From: JAVBSX01 sp031549565
Lineage (GTDB): Bacteria > Planctomycetota > Planctomycetia > Pirellulales > Thermoguttaceae
DNA: 64,000 nt
NCBI GenBank assembly: GCA_031549565.1
Contig: JAVBPO010000041.1
Coordinates: forward strand, 62,001-126,000
Reading direction: 5' to 3'
Shown: piece after piece, positions 36,484 to 46,228 of the stretch
Numbering within the stretch: position 1 is the first letter of the stretch
How the letters are laid out: each line of letters starts with the position of its first letter
Translations under genes and position numbers: made by a program
The notes under the pieces: generated by a model
The model's input: only the letters and a program-made list of their open reading frames with translations
Databases searched by the model: none
What the model was told of the DNA's origin: nothing

Positions 36484-39447
36484 ATGAATACCCGTTCCTT
36501 TTTTCAGGAATACGGCTTTACGATTATTTTCGTCGTCGTATTTCTTCTTGCGTTCATCTGGATGGGGACGAAACGGACCCTTCAGAGCAATGCGAATAAC
36601 GTCGCTGACTGGCTGCCGGATTCGTTTGCCGAAACCCAGGAGTATAAGTGGTTCATCAAGCACTTTCCGTATGAAAGTTTCATCGTCGCTTCCTGGCGGG
36701 GATGCACGCTGGACGATCCTCGTCTGGAAATGCTCGCCCAGAAACTCGTGCCCGGTCAAACGATCGACAATATGGAAGAGTGGGCGGACAAAGACGTTTC
36801 CCTGGCCGCGGAACTGAAATTTGCCGAAGAAAAAATCGCCTTACCGCCGCCGGAGCAAAGAATCACGCAAGAATCCGCCGCCGAGATTCAGGAACAGGAA
36901 AAAGAAGATCAGGAGGTCGACGACGGGCTTCACTATTTTAAAACCGTGATCACCGGCCCGCGGTTGGTCCGCATGATGCAGGATCGATATCCGTCGCTCA
37001 AATTGGAGCAGATCGTCGACCGGCTCGACGGCGTACTCATCGGTCCGCAATACGATTACAAGCCGGGCATGGACGAGGATTGCAAACACCGTAACTCCGC
37101 GCTGATCGTGACCCTTGCCGGTCATGCCAAGGGGAAAGAGCTTCGTAAAGTCGTCGCGAAAATCAAGGAACTTGCCCGGGAATGCGACATCGAACCGCTG
37201 ATCCCGGAAGACAACCGCAGCATCGCCCAGAAAGTGGTCGATTCCGTTAAGGAAATGGGTCGGGAAATGCTCTACGGGCGCAATCCGAGCACCGACGGCG
37301 TCATTCTCGGCGGGCCGCCGATCGACAATGTCGCGATTGATTACGAAGGGGAACGGACGTTGTTTCGTTTGGCGGGACTGTGCGCCTTGATCGGGTTGAT
37401 CGTCGCTTATCTGTGCCTGAAAAGTCTCCTGATGGCGTTGACGGTTTTCTGGATCGGCGTTCTCGCGGCGGGGATTTCGTTGGCGTTCGTTTCGTTCACG
37501 GGAGAACACTGCGACGCGATTCTCCTGAGCATGCCCGCTTTGGTGTACGTTTTAACGATGGCCGGCGCGGTCCACATGGTCAACTATTATCTTGACGCGA
37601 TTCGAGAGCATGGAATCGTCGGCGCGCCGGAACGAATGTTGTCACATGCGTGGTATCCCTGCGTGATCTCCTCGACCACGACCGCGCTGGGGCTCGCTTC
37701 GCTGTATACTTCACACTTGATCCCGATCATCAAGTTCGGCGTTTACTCGGCGATCGCGGTCATGGCTGCGCTCGGACTGCTTTTCCTGTATCTGCCGTCT
37801 ATTCTCTACTTTTGCCCGCCCAAAAAATACGTGGAGCAGTTCTCCAACAAGGGTTTGAGCGGTGTGCAGGACCACATCTTCCTTAGGTTCTGGCGGATGT
37901 TCGGCGGGTTCATCATTCGCAACCATAACGGTGTCGCGATCTTTTGCGTTACGGCCATGGTTTTTCTCGGGCTCGGCCTGAACCAAATCAAGACCTCGGT
38001 CAAGATGATGCGGTTTTTCTCGCCCGACTCGGAAATCATCGCTCACTACACCTGGTTGGAAGAGCAGTTGGGGCCGCTTGTCCCGATGGAAGTCGTGCTG
38101 AAGTTCGATAACTCCCAATGCGACATGAATTCCTTCGAACGAATCCAGTTCGTCGAACAGGTTTGCAAAGCGATTCGCCGGGATCTTCCCGAACAGATCG
38201 GCGGTGTCATGTCGGCCGCGACGTTTGCGCCGGATTTGAACGTCGATACGAGCAAGAGGAGCGTACGGATCAATGCGACGGCCTACGCCGCGTCGAAAAA
38301 AATCGACGACGGTCGGGCGACGTCCAAGGACTACATCAATGTCGAAAAAATTTCTTTCGATCGTACCCAATACGCACCGGAAGACGAACCGCTTTTCCAG
38401 CAACGACTCGACCAAATGGGGATCACTCCGGCGCAGGCGACGCAGTTGGTCGCGGCGGGATTGCCGACGATCGACCTGTTGCTGTACAATTCCGAAAACG
38501 TCAACGTGCCCGGACTGAGCGTCCAGGAATTGGATCAATTACGCCAAAAAGCCCAAGTCTGGCAGAACAAATTTGGAACCGATCTTTGGCGCGTCAGCAT
38601 GAGGGTGTGGGCGCTCAAGAAAGCGGACATCGATTATGCCGTGTTCATCAATGACGTCAAAGAAGTCGTCGATCCGATGATGCGTGAAAAAGTCACGGAT
38701 CGTAAAGTCCACAGTGAAGACGCGATTTCCGCGATCTATACCGGGATGGTGCCGGTCGTTTATAAAACGCAACACGAATTGCTCAACGGTCTTTCGGAGA
38801 GTTTTTTCTGGTCGTTCGTGAGTATCGCGTTCGTTCTGATGTTCGTGTTACGAAGTTTCACGGCCGGTTTTCTCGCGATGATGCCGAACCTGTTTCCCAT
38901 CATGATCGTGTTCGGATTCATCGGTCGGGCCGGGATTCTGGTCGACGTCGGGATGATGATGTCCGCAAGCGTTGCGCTGGGAATCGCGGTGGACGACACC
39001 ATCCACTATCTGACGTGGTTCCGCGAAGCGATCGACCGGGGGATGACCGCGAGGGACGCCGCGATGGACGCTTACGAGAAATGCGCAACGGCAATGACCT
39101 AAACGACCGTGATTGCCGGGTGCGGTCTTTCCGCGTTCATGTTCAGCACCTTTACCCCGACGCAGATGTTCGGAACGATGATGCTCGTAATCCTGTTCGC
39201 GGCGTTGTTCGGGGACCTGATTTTCCTCCCGTCGATCCTGACCGGTCCTGCGGGCCGCTTCTTTTACAAGAAGAAAAAGAAAGTCGTCCAGGAAGAGCCG
39301 AAATCGGAAACGCTGGAACCGACCCCCACGCCCGCCCTCACCGTACCGAACTCGACCATCGATCTCCAAGTGGACGATCGCTATGTCGGACGGTGTCATA
39401 TCGTCGACAACATGCTCGACAATGAAAACAACAAAATAGGTGAGTGA
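36484..39447 (+). pseudogene. RND/MMPL-family transporter interrupted by an in-frame TAA
   Basis: The product is a membrane transporter of the RND/MMPL superfamily. It has an N-terminal helix (FTIIFVVVFLLAFIWMG), a large periplasmic loop with a charged Glu/Gln-rich segment, a bundle of helices at about 37.35-37.83 kb, a second periplasmic loop, and a second bundle with GIAVDDTIHYLTWF. TAA at 39100-39102 stops translation at 872 residues. The same frame continues without a gap as TTVIAGCGLSAFMFSTFTPTQ, the expected last two helices, to a TGA at 39445-39447. One C-to-T change in a CAA codon explains it. The truncated protein would lack the final helices, so function is probably lost unless the stop is read through. 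No SD precedes the ATG. Confidence 0.85.
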
Positions 39448-39473
39448 TAAGTGATAAACATATCACTTATCAC
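39444..39473. terminator. Perfect 13-bp hairpin of 7-nt repeats between convergent genes
   Basis: GTGATAAGTGATA (39444-39456) and its exact complement (39461-39473) enclose the loop AACA. The 7-nt unit continues to about 39484. It overlaps the transporter stop codon and lies between convergent genes, so it can serve as a bidirectional terminator. It is also the first member of the heptad-repeat family in this window. Confidence 0.75.
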
Positions 39474-39486
39474 CTATCACTTATTT

Positions 39487-40626
39487 CTACCCTATTTCCT
39501 GGATGTTGTCCCGATGGACGGCTTCGGCGTAAGGGCAGCGACCGAGGATTTCGGTGATTTCGTTGCTTTTACGGCCTTTGATGCGGACCAGATCGCGGCG
39601 GTTGTAGTTCGTCAAACCCCGGGCGATTTCCCGACCGGACGCGCCGACGAGGGAAACAAGATCCCCTTTCTCGAAAGTTCCTTCGCAATCGACGATGCCG
39701 ATTGGGAGCAGACTTTTCCCTTTTTGCGTGATCGCCCGAACCGCTCCATCGTCGATGTGGAGAATTCCGTTCGGCATTCCGGCGTAACCGATCCAGCGTT
39801 TGCGGGCCGTGAGAAGCTGATCCGATGCGATGAAAACCGTTCCGACCGTTTCGCCGGCGAAAACCCGAGTCAGGATTTCCGGGTCGTCCCCGTTGGCGAT
39901 AATCATGTTTCCACCCGCCTGGGTCACGGTTTTGGCCGCTTTGATTTTGCTCGACATTCCGCCGCGGCTGCGATGGGAATTCTTCTCGACGACCAACGAC
40001 ATCAGATCCGGCGTCCATTCCTCGACGACGGAAATCATCTTTGCGCCCGGCTCCGATGGGTCCCGATCGAACAGACCGTCCACGTCGGTCAACAGGATCA
40101 AAAGCGGCGAAGGGAACAGATTGGCGACGAGCGAAGCAAGCCGGTCGTTGTCGCCGAAAGTCGTATGAAGTTCCCGAACGCTGATCGTGTCGTTTTCGTT
40201 GATGATCGGGATCGCGCCGTAATCGATCATCGCCCGAACCGCGTTGCGAGCATTGAGATACCGACGTCGGACCGAAAGATCGTCCGCCGTGAGCAGGACC
40301 TGCGCAACGTGAATCTCGAACCGGCTGAACGCTTCTTCGTACGCTTCGATCAAAATGCTCTGCCCGATCGCCGCGACCGCCTGGAGTTGCGGGACCAGAT
40401 GCGGACGATGCTCCAGTTGCAGCCGCCCCATCCCGGCGCCGACCGCTCCGGAACTGACGAGAATCACTTTCCGGCGTCGATTGCGTATCCGATAAAGCTC
40501 TTCCGCCAAACGATGGATCCGCTCGACGTTCAACAGGCCGTTGGGAAGCGAAAGGACGTTCGTGCCGACTTTCACGACCACGACTTCCGCAGTCGTAATC
40601 AGCTCGTCTCGAAGTAAATCACGCAT
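39487..40626 (-). CDS. proB: Glutamate 5-kinase (proline biosynthesis)
   Basis: ProB phosphorylates L-glutamate to glutamyl 5-phosphate, the first step to proline. The 379-residue protein has the amino-acid-kinase fold signatures VVVKVGTNVLS, ILVSSGAVGAGMG, PIINENDTISV, FGDNDRLASLVA and LLTDVDGLFDRDP. A C-terminal PUA domain (about residue 285 on, with GILHIDDGAVRAI and YNRRDL) gives the full bacterial length. proA is not adjacent. The gene follows flgB on the same strand but is separated from it by a strong hairpin (40671-40719), so it may have its own promoter. Confidence 0.97.
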   Translation of the reverse strand: MRDLLRDELITTAEVVVVKVGTNVLSLPNGLLNVERIHRLAEELYRIRNRRRKVILVSSGAVGAGMGRLQLEHRPHLVPQLQAVAAIGQSILIEAYEEAFSRFEIHVAQVLLTADDLSVRRRYLNARNAVRAMIDYGAIPIINENDTISVRELHTTFGDNDRLASLVANLFPSPLLILLTDVDGLFDRDPSEPGAKMISVVEEWTPDLMSLVVEKNSHRSRGGMSSKIKAAKTVTQAGGNMIIANGDDPEILTRVFAGETVGTVFIASDQLLTARKRWIGYAGMPNGILHIDDGAVRAITQKGKSLLPIGIVDCEGTFEKGDLVSLVGASGREIARGLTNYNRRDLVRIKGRKSNEITEILGRCPYAEAVHRDNIQEIG

Positions 40627-40670
40627 GAGGGAGAGTAGTGCATTGTATATTGGAAAACATTTCCAGCAAA

Positions 40671-40719
40671 AGGCTTCAGGCTTCAGGAAATGAATTCAAA
40701 AAACTGAAGCCTGAAGCCT
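40671..40719. repeat. Perfect 16-bp hairpin of AGGCTTC heptads
   Basis: Two and a quarter copies of AGGCTTC at 40671-40686 are exactly complementary to 40704-40719, with a 17-nt AT-rich loop. It lies between flgB and proB. As RNA it forms a stable stem and could end the flgB message. Confidence 0.8.
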
Positions 40720-40784
40720 ATAGCCGAATGAAGAACAAAAGTTGCTGTATCGTATTGAATAGACGGAAGAAATCAATCCCCCGA

Positions 40785-41216
40785 TTAAACCCGTTCGCTG
40801 ATCGCCGTTTGCAGCAGGAGCATCTGGTGTCGCATGATGTTCAGGGCGGTATTGAACTCGATGTTGTTCTTCGCCATTTCCGTGACCTGGAATTCCATAC
40901 CGACGTTGTTGTTGTCGTGGTAGAGGATCGGAATGTCCTCGGGCCAAACTTCACCGATCGCCGAGGCGGAATCCTTGAGGGGATATTTCGTATAGACCGG
41001 TCCCGGCGGACGATGCTTGCGTTCGATCGCGTTGGCCAGTTTATTCTTGAAATTGCCGACGTCCAGGTCACGTCCCCGGTACAGCGGCGTATCGTAGTTC
41101 GCGATGTTGCCCGCCAAAAGCGATTGGCGCGCTTCGTCAAAGTTCACAACCTGTTCCAGCACCGGAACCGTCGTCGCATTGAACAACGCACGAAATTGAT
41201 GAGTAGGGCGGATCAT
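40785..41216 (-). CDS. flgB: Flagellar proximal rod protein FlgB
   Basis: FlgB forms part of the proximal rod of the flagellar basal body. The 143 residues are of normal length. LLAGNIANYDTPLYRGRDLDV is the conserved flagellar rod N-terminal motif. NNNVGMEFQVTEMAKNNIEFNTAL near the C-terminus is the matching FlgB end. It follows a sigma-54 activator gene after 59 nt of repeat DNA. Unusually, flgC and fliE do not follow; proB does. The leader before ATG is pyrimidine-rich with no SD. Confidence 0.93.
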   Translation of the reverse strand: MIRPTHQFRALFNATTVPVLEQVVNFDEARQSLLAGNIANYDTPLYRGRDLDVGNFKNKLANAIERKHRPPGPVYTKYPLKDSASAIGEVWPEDIPILYHDNNNVGMEFQVTEMAKNNIEFNTALNIMRHQMLLLQTAISERV

Positions 41217-41316
41217 GGGAGTAGAGGACGGATGACAGTGGACAGAGAACAGGGAAAGAAATCAGACGGCAGAAATCAGATGTCTGTCCTCTGTCCTCTG
41301 TCCTCTGTCCTCTTTT
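41217..41316. repeat. CTGTCCT heptad array and partial inverse, flgB/activator junction
   Basis: Four tandem CTGTCCT units lie at 41285-41313. A degenerate complementary set (GAGGACGGATGACAGTGGACAG) lies near 41222-41243. The array supplies the last codons and stop region of the activator gene and the whole leader of flgB. Confidence 0.75.
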
Positions 41317-42454
41317 CTCTCGGTTTATATCCATACTGACGTAATTTCCCTTGCAGCGTTCTGACGCCGATTCCCAGGGATTGGGCGGTTTTTTCGCGGT
41401 GTCCGTCGAAATGGGCCAGGGTCGCTTCGATCATTTCGCGTTCGACGTCTTCCAAGCGAGTCCCCACGGTAAACGAACAAATTCGCTTCACGTGCGACTC
41501 TTTTAGCCGGTACTCCGCGCGCTCCGGCTGAACCTCGGCGTTTTCCCGTGGTTCCACGCTGTTTCTCTCCAACAACAGCGGCGTCACATCGTCGGCGCCG
41601 AGCGATTCCTTTTCTCCGAACACGGTGATTCGCGTAACGAGATGCTCCAGTTGCCGCACGTTGCCCGGCCAATCGTAAGCGAGCAGCGGTTCGAGGACGT
41701 CGTGATTCCACCGCGGCGTCATCCTGCGGAGCCGCTCGCAGGTTCGACGTAAAAAATAATCGAACAGCTCCGGAATGTCTTCTTTACGGACACGAAGCGA
41801 AGGAACGTGAATCGGAAGAATCGCGAGCCGATAATACAAATCTTCACGGAACCGACCTTCGGACACTTCCCGGGCCAGGTCGCGGTTCGTCGTCGCCAGA
41901 ACCCTGGCCGTACTCGGAATCGTCTCGCTGGAACCGACCCGTTCGAAAGATTGCTCCTGCAAAACGCGGAGCAGCTTCGGCTGGAGCGACAGATCGATTT
42001 CGCTGATTTCGTCGAGTAGCAGCGTTCCGGACGCCGCCGCCTCGAACCGTCCGACACGATCGCAATCGGCGCCGGTGAACGCGCCTTTTTTGTGTCCGAA
42101 CAACTCGCTTTCCATCAACTGTGGTGCCAAAGCGGGACAGTTGAGCGTGATCCACGGCTCCGAATGTCGGGTACTTTTCGCATGGATCATTTTCGCGACG
42201 ACTTCCTTGCCGGTTCCGTTTTCGCCGGAGATCAGGACGGTTTCCGACACGTTCGCGACCGTTTCGATCCGGTTGCGCAATTGCCGCATTACGCGCGAAG
42301 AGCCGATCATGCAAGGGGCCGCGAACTCGCTTCGTTGCGGCGTCACACTTTTTTCCGTATCCAGTCCTGCCCGACGCAGCGCCTCGGCAACGACCGCGCG
42401 GGGAACCTCACGATCCTCGGAAAGCTGGATACGATCTTGATAAATGGTCGACAT
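41276..42454 (-). CDS. Sigma-54-dependent NtrC-type transcriptional activator
   Basis: The 392-residue protein has a short N-terminus without a receiver domain, then an AAA+ module. Walker A is GENGTGKE (77-84), the sigma-54 contact loop GAFTGA is at 124-129, and Walker B is LLLDEI (145-150). The R-finger region (GRFREDLYYRL) follows. A Fis-type helix-turn-helix closes the protein (HREKTAQSLGIGVRTLQGKLR). With FlgN-like and FlgB neighbours it is probably a flagellar regulator of the FlrC/FleQ type (inference). Lack of a receiver suggests control by abundance or another protein. The last ten or so residues (RTEDRGQRTDI) are encoded by the heptad array. Confidence 0.93.
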   Translation of the reverse strand: MSTIYQDRIQLSEDREVPRAVVAEALRRAGLDTEKSVTPQRSEFAAPCMIGSSRVMRQLRNRIETVANVSETVLISGENGTGKEVVAKMIHAKSTRHSEPWITLNCPALAPQLMESELFGHKKGAFTGADCDRVGRFEAAASGTLLLDEISEIDLSLQPKLLRVLQEQSFERVGSSETIPSTARVLATTNRDLAREVSEGRFREDLYYRLAILPIHVPSLRVRKEDIPELFDYFLRRTCERLRRMTPRWNHDVLEPLLAYDWPGNVRQLEHLVTRITVFGEKESLGADDVTPLLLERNSVEPRENAEVQPERAEYRLKESHVKRICSFTVGTRLEDVEREMIEATLAHFDGHREKTAQSLGIGVRTLQGKLRQYGYKPREKRTEDRGQRTDI

Positions 42455-42466
42455 GATTTATTAGTA

Positions 42467-42520
42467 GTCAGGAGTCAGGAGTCAGGAGTCAGAAATTCAT
42501 TTCTCATTTCTCATTCATTC
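42467..42520. repeat. GTCAGGA and ATTTCTC heptad arrays
   Basis: Nearly four GTCAGGA units (42467-42492) are followed by two ATTTCTC units (42499-42515). They fill the gap between the FlgN-like gene and the sigma-54 activator and end 12 nt from the activator start codon. No SD is present there. Confidence 0.85.
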
Positions 42521-42967
42521 TTTAAAGTCCAGTCGGGTTGCGGAGAGCATTTTTGGGGAGACGGGGATGATGTTTTGGCGGGCGTAGGCGGAGGCGGCTT
42601 TGCCGGAGGTGTCCATTTTGCGGATCTGTCGTTCCGTTTCATCTTTCTGCCTGGCGAGTTCGGCTTCGCTTTGACCGTCGAGTTCCAGGATCGCGGCCAG
42701 GAGTTCCTTGCATTTGCGAACCGCGGTGTCACAATCGAGTCGTTCCTGCTCGCTTTCCCACGTGCGATCCCGCGGTGCGATATTTCGAAACGGATCGAGG
42801 TCCCGCTCCAGCTTTTCAAACGCCTCGAAGACTTTCTGCTTCCTCGCCAACAGTTGCAGCAACAGCGAAACGTCCCCCAATCGGACGATATTCAACTGCT
42901 TCTCCGAAAGATGAAGCACCTGCTCCAGAATCGAAACCCGCGATTGCATGATTTGTGTCAAAGACAT
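42515..42967 (-). CDS. FlgN-like flagellar chaperone (tentative)
   Basis: This 150-residue, mostly helical, Gln/Lys/Glu-rich protein contains LLLQLLARKQKVFEAFEKLERDLDPF, similar in style to FlgN/FliT export chaperones. These are about this size and bind late flagellar substrates in the cytoplasm. The position directly upstream of a sigma-54 activator and flgB supports a flagellar role. Identity rests on pattern and context only. Confidence 0.6.
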   Translation of the reverse strand: MSLTQIMQSRVSILEQVLHLSEKQLNIVRLGDVSLLLQLLARKQKVFEAFEKLERDLDPFRNIAPRDRTWESEQERLDCDTAVRKCKELLAAILELDGQSEAELARQKDETERQIRKMDTSGKAASAYARQNIIPVSPKMLSATRLDFKE

Positions 42968-43002
42968 AAGGATTATGGTGGAAGGGTGGAAAGGGAAAAG
43001 GG

Positions 43003-43096
43003 TTCGCTCGCTTACGCTTCCCGCTCAGCTTTCTCATTTCTCATTTCTCATTTGTTATTTCTTATTTTCAATTCATAATTCATAATTCATAATTAT
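43003..43096. repeat. TTTCTCA/TTTCTTA/AATTCAT heptads with companion motif
   Basis: The companion motif (GCTTACGCTTCCCGCT) lies near 43010-43025. It is followed from 43030 by TTTCTCA-type units and then three AATTCAT units up to the end of the TPR gene. The run changes unit sequence twice while keeping a 7-nt step. Confidence 0.8.
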
Positions 43097-45996
43097 CTCC
43101 CCCCCCAGGTTAATAGTTCGTTCCATTCGGCTTCGTTGAAACGGTATCCGGGGGGGAAGGCTTTGCGGGCGGTGAGTTTTTGGAGGAGAACCTTGCCTTT
43201 TTGAATGGTTTCCTTCGCTTGCTCGTCTTTGCCCTGTCGCCGGTAAATTAATGCGACCTGAATCAGAGCGTCCAGCGTTTCCGGGCGTTCCTGGAACCGG
43301 TTCTGTGCGAGGTTGAACGATTCGACCGCTTCGTTCAAACGACCCAGCGTCAATTCCAACTTCGCGATCTCGAAATAACAGACCATTTGCATCGTCTGTT
43401 CCGCGGAACTGAGCGGGATGTAAATTTCGCGATCGCCCAGGATTTTCCGCGAGTTTTGAAAATTGTCGTGCGCCGCCTGTCGCGCTTTTTGCATTTCGAG
43501 CGACGCTTTTTCCCGAGCCGTCGTCAGGTTCGAGGTCTGCATCAGTTTCTGCTCTTCGTCGACCCGTTTCATGTACGATTGTGCGATCATGTAGAACGCC
43601 GACGCCGCTTGCGGGGCCTCCGGGTGGAGCGTTACGGCGTCCTCAAGCGTCGCGATCGCTTTTTCCCGTTCGCCGTCGTCATAGTAAGTTTTGCCCAGCG
43701 CAAAGATGGAGTCACGATATTCCGCGGCGTTGGGAGCGAGAATACCGCTGAGATTTTCCAAAAGCAGCGTCTTGGCCTGGTCCCATTCTTTTTTCTCCGC
43801 GTGAGCGTAACTTTTGATCAGCCGAACCTGGTACAGCATCGGGTGATCGGGATACAGTTTCAGATATTCGTCGTAAGTTTCGATCGCGTCGTCGAGCAAA
43901 TCGAGTTCGAAATACATCTGTCCGAGCAGCGCGAACGTTTCCGCCTGACGCAGGACGATCTCGTTTTTCAGGTATTCCCGGTACTTCGGAATCGCTTTGA
44001 TGTAATCTTTTCCGGCGCGATAATTCTCGGCGCTCGCCCAAAGCAGTTCCGCATAACGGCGCGACGTTAATTCGTATTGGGCGTAAATCGCGTATTCCCG
44101 GCCGGCCAGTCGAAATTTGTCGCGGGCCTCGGTCAAGAGTTTTTCCCGCTCCTCAAACGACGCCGCAGTCGCACTTCGCTGAATCATTTTCGCCCAATCT
44201 TCGCTCCCGACCGCTTTGAGCCTCGCAATTTCCCTCGGCGGCAAGATCGGTTCGTAAACGGCCAAAAGATCGAACGCGTCCCGATACTCCTTGAGCGTAA
44301 TCAGTTCACCAAGCGCGTAGTCGATTTTTGTCGCGATTTCTTTCCGGGTCAAAATCGGGTTGCTGTAATTTCCCTTGTCGATCAATTTCCGCACGACCAG
44401 GCGATGCCCGGTCAGGGCGAGGTCGAATTGGCCCGACTTGCGAAAAATTTCCGCCCGAAAAAAATCGGCCGCGATCGCTTCGTTGCTTTCCGGGAACGTC
44501 TGAATCAATTCCCGGTATTGGTCCTTCGCTTTGGCGAACTCCCCCATCTCCTCGAAGCAGATCCCTTGGAGCAGGTACGATTGTTTGATATATCGAAATT
44601 CGGCAACATCGGCGGATTTCGACATTTCCAACCGCAAAATCGCTTCCCGGTATTTCGCGATCGCCTGACTGCGCAGATTCTGAACGTCCTCGATCGTGTA
44701 CGCTTTCTTGATCGCGAGCGGCTGCGATTGCGGCTTCGGTTGCGTTTCTTCGACGTTTTCCCCGTCAACGGAAATCTGCCGCCCGGCCGGTACGACACGG
44801 CCCGGCGTTTGTCGACGGACGACCGCTTGGACGATCCGGTTCGGTTTCGTTTCGAATTGCGGCGGCACCGGAGCGGGCTTACGCTGTGAAGTCGGCGCCG
44901 TCGGGGGAATCGAAAGGGACGTGGGGAGCGGGTTAAACGTATCCTTGGTCGGCTGCGACGGTTGCGGCGTTTCGTCGGGGATTTGCGGCGTCGGCTGCGG
45001 CTGCGGCGTCGGTTCACGGTCCGGTTTTGATTCCGGCAGGGCGGGGATTCGTGGAGCGGTCGAATGGATTTCAAACGGCGAGTCGGTCATGAAAAGCTGC
45101 TTTTCCAAGCCGATTGCCTGTGTTCGCAGTTGACGCCCTTCTTCCATGAGGAGTTGGGCGCAGATAAATTCCTGATACGCTTCCAATTCGTCCAACGGCG
45201 GAACCTGGTCGAACACGCGATTCGCTTCATCGAGCCGACCGAGTTTGAGCAGGATATTCGCACGCAAAAGTTTCGCCTGATACATCTCCTTTTGCGTGAG
45301 CGTTTCGTCGGCGAGAAGGAGGTCGCAGTGTTTCAGTGCCAGGTTGTAGTCGGGTTCCTCGCTCCGCAAAATCGCGTGGGTCAGCAGCCGGTTGGCCGTT
45401 TTGTTGTCCTGTTGCGGACGTCCCTCGGCTTCCAGCAGGATTTCGATCGCCTGCGGAATACTTTCGGAGAAATAAAGCGCCTTGCCGTAGGCGAGTAAAC
45501 CTTGTGTTTTATATTTCAATGGAAAACCGAGTGTGTACGCTTCTTTCAGGTGGTTGGCCGCCGCGAGGTAATACGATTCCTTTTCCGGGATATTGGACGG
45601 TTCGTATTGCTCCAACAGGGCACGACCGACGATGTAGGACGCGACGGCGATTTTTTCCGTTTCGGTTTCTTTCGCATAACGCAGGACGGACTCGCCCCGA
45701 ACTTGGGCTTGCGCGTACGCCCCGAATTCGAACGCCTGGATCGCCTGTTCGAGCGTCGGCCGGTTTCGCACGGAAATGATTCGCCAAGCGACGAGTCCGC
45801 AAAACAGGAGAAACACGAACGCGATGCAACCGGCGATGATCAGAGCGATCGTTTGATTTTCTTCGGCCCAGGTTTTAATTTGCGCAAACCGCTCGCGCAG
45901 CCCAAGCCGACCTTGGCTTTCGCCTTCTTCGCCGTCTTCCCCGCGACGCGGCCGCTGGGGGAGATCTTCTTCGTCGTCTACGCCCTTCTTAGCCAA
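43093..45996 (-). CDS. Membrane-anchored TPR protein
   Basis: The 967-residue protein has a charged N-terminus (KKGVDDEEDLPQRPRRG), one transmembrane helix at about residues 50-72 (IALIIAGCIAFVFLLFCGLV) and then mostly tetratricopeptide-type helical repeats. A Pro/Gln-rich linker (about 310-430) splits the repeats into two blocks. TPR arrays bind other proteins, and this one would face the periplasm or paryphoplasm. The start is TTG at 45996 (reading MAKKG), directly against a heptad array and with no SD. It follows the DUF1257-like gene on the same strand. Confidence 0.85.
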   Translation of the reverse strand: MAKKGVDDEEDLPQRPRRGEDGEEGESQGRLGLRERFAQIKTWAEENQTIALIIAGCIAFVFLLFCGLVAWRIISVRNRPTLEQAIQAFEFGAYAQAQVRGESVLRYAKETETEKIAVASYIVGRALLEQYEPSNIPEKESYYLAAANHLKEAYTLGFPLKYKTQGLLAYGKALYFSESIPQAIEILLEAEGRPQQDNKTANRLLTHAILRSEEPDYNLALKHCDLLLADETLTQKEMYQAKLLRANILLKLGRLDEANRVFDQVPPLDELEAYQEFICAQLLMEEGRQLRTQAIGLEKQLFMTDSPFEIHSTAPRIPALPESKPDREPTPQPQPTPQIPDETPQPSQPTKDTFNPLPTSLSIPPTAPTSQRKPAPVPPQFETKPNRIVQAVVRRQTPGRVVPAGRQISVDGENVEETQPKPQSQPLAIKKAYTIEDVQNLRSQAIAKYREAILRLEMSKSADVAEFRYIKQSYLLQGICFEEMGEFAKAKDQYRELIQTFPESNEAIAADFFRAEIFRKSGQFDLALTGHRLVVRKLIDKGNYSNPILTRKEIATKIDYALGELITLKEYRDAFDLLAVYEPILPPREIARLKAVGSEDWAKMIQRSATAASFEEREKLLTEARDKFRLAGREYAIYAQYELTSRRYAELLWASAENYRAGKDYIKAIPKYREYLKNEIVLRQAETFALLGQMYFELDLLDDAIETYDEYLKLYPDHPMLYQVRLIKSYAHAEKKEWDQAKTLLLENLSGILAPNAAEYRDSIFALGKTYYDDGEREKAIATLEDAVTLHPEAPQAASAFYMIAQSYMKRVDEEQKLMQTSNLTTAREKASLEMQKARQAAHDNFQNSRKILGDREIYIPLSSAEQTMQMVCYFEIAKLELTLGRLNEAVESFNLAQNRFQERPETLDALIQVALIYRRQGKDEQAKETIQKGKVLLQKLTARKAFPPGYRFNEAEWNELLTWGGR

Positions 45997-46228
45997 GGAA
46001 CTGTTAATTATGACTTATGAATTATGCAGAGGAACGTCGTTTCTGCCGTCTATCCTCTAAATACGAAATCCAAGAAATTTGGTCAAGAGCAAATCGGCAA
46101 AAACTGCCGAATTGGGGAGAAGAGGCATACTTGGTGCAAAGTTGTCTCGCAACCGCACGGGCGTCTTCGACGCTCCGGCTAAACAGACAACTCACAAAAT
46201 TTAGCTTGGCGATGTGCTACGGTGTATG
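45997..46228. other. Junction with heptads and a dispersed repeat
   Basis: Three AATTATG-type heptads lie at 46006-46026, and a 26-bp dispersed repeat at 46155-46180. I see no gene here. Confidence 0.7.
46155..46180 (+). repeat. 26-bp dispersed repeat, copy 1
   Basis: The sequence starting GCACGGGCGTCTTCGACG is identical over 26 nt to the complement of 56092-56117. It contains a small CGTC-TTC-GACG hairpin. Confidence 0.85.

Noticed and set aside
39100..39102. TAA as a reassigned sense codon
   Set aside because: GH5, kinase and TerC-family genes here end normally in TAA, so the codon is a stop in this genome.
42467..43096. Repeat arrays considered as a CRISPR
   Set aside because: Units are 7 nt in direct tandem with no spacers, and no cas genes lie nearby.
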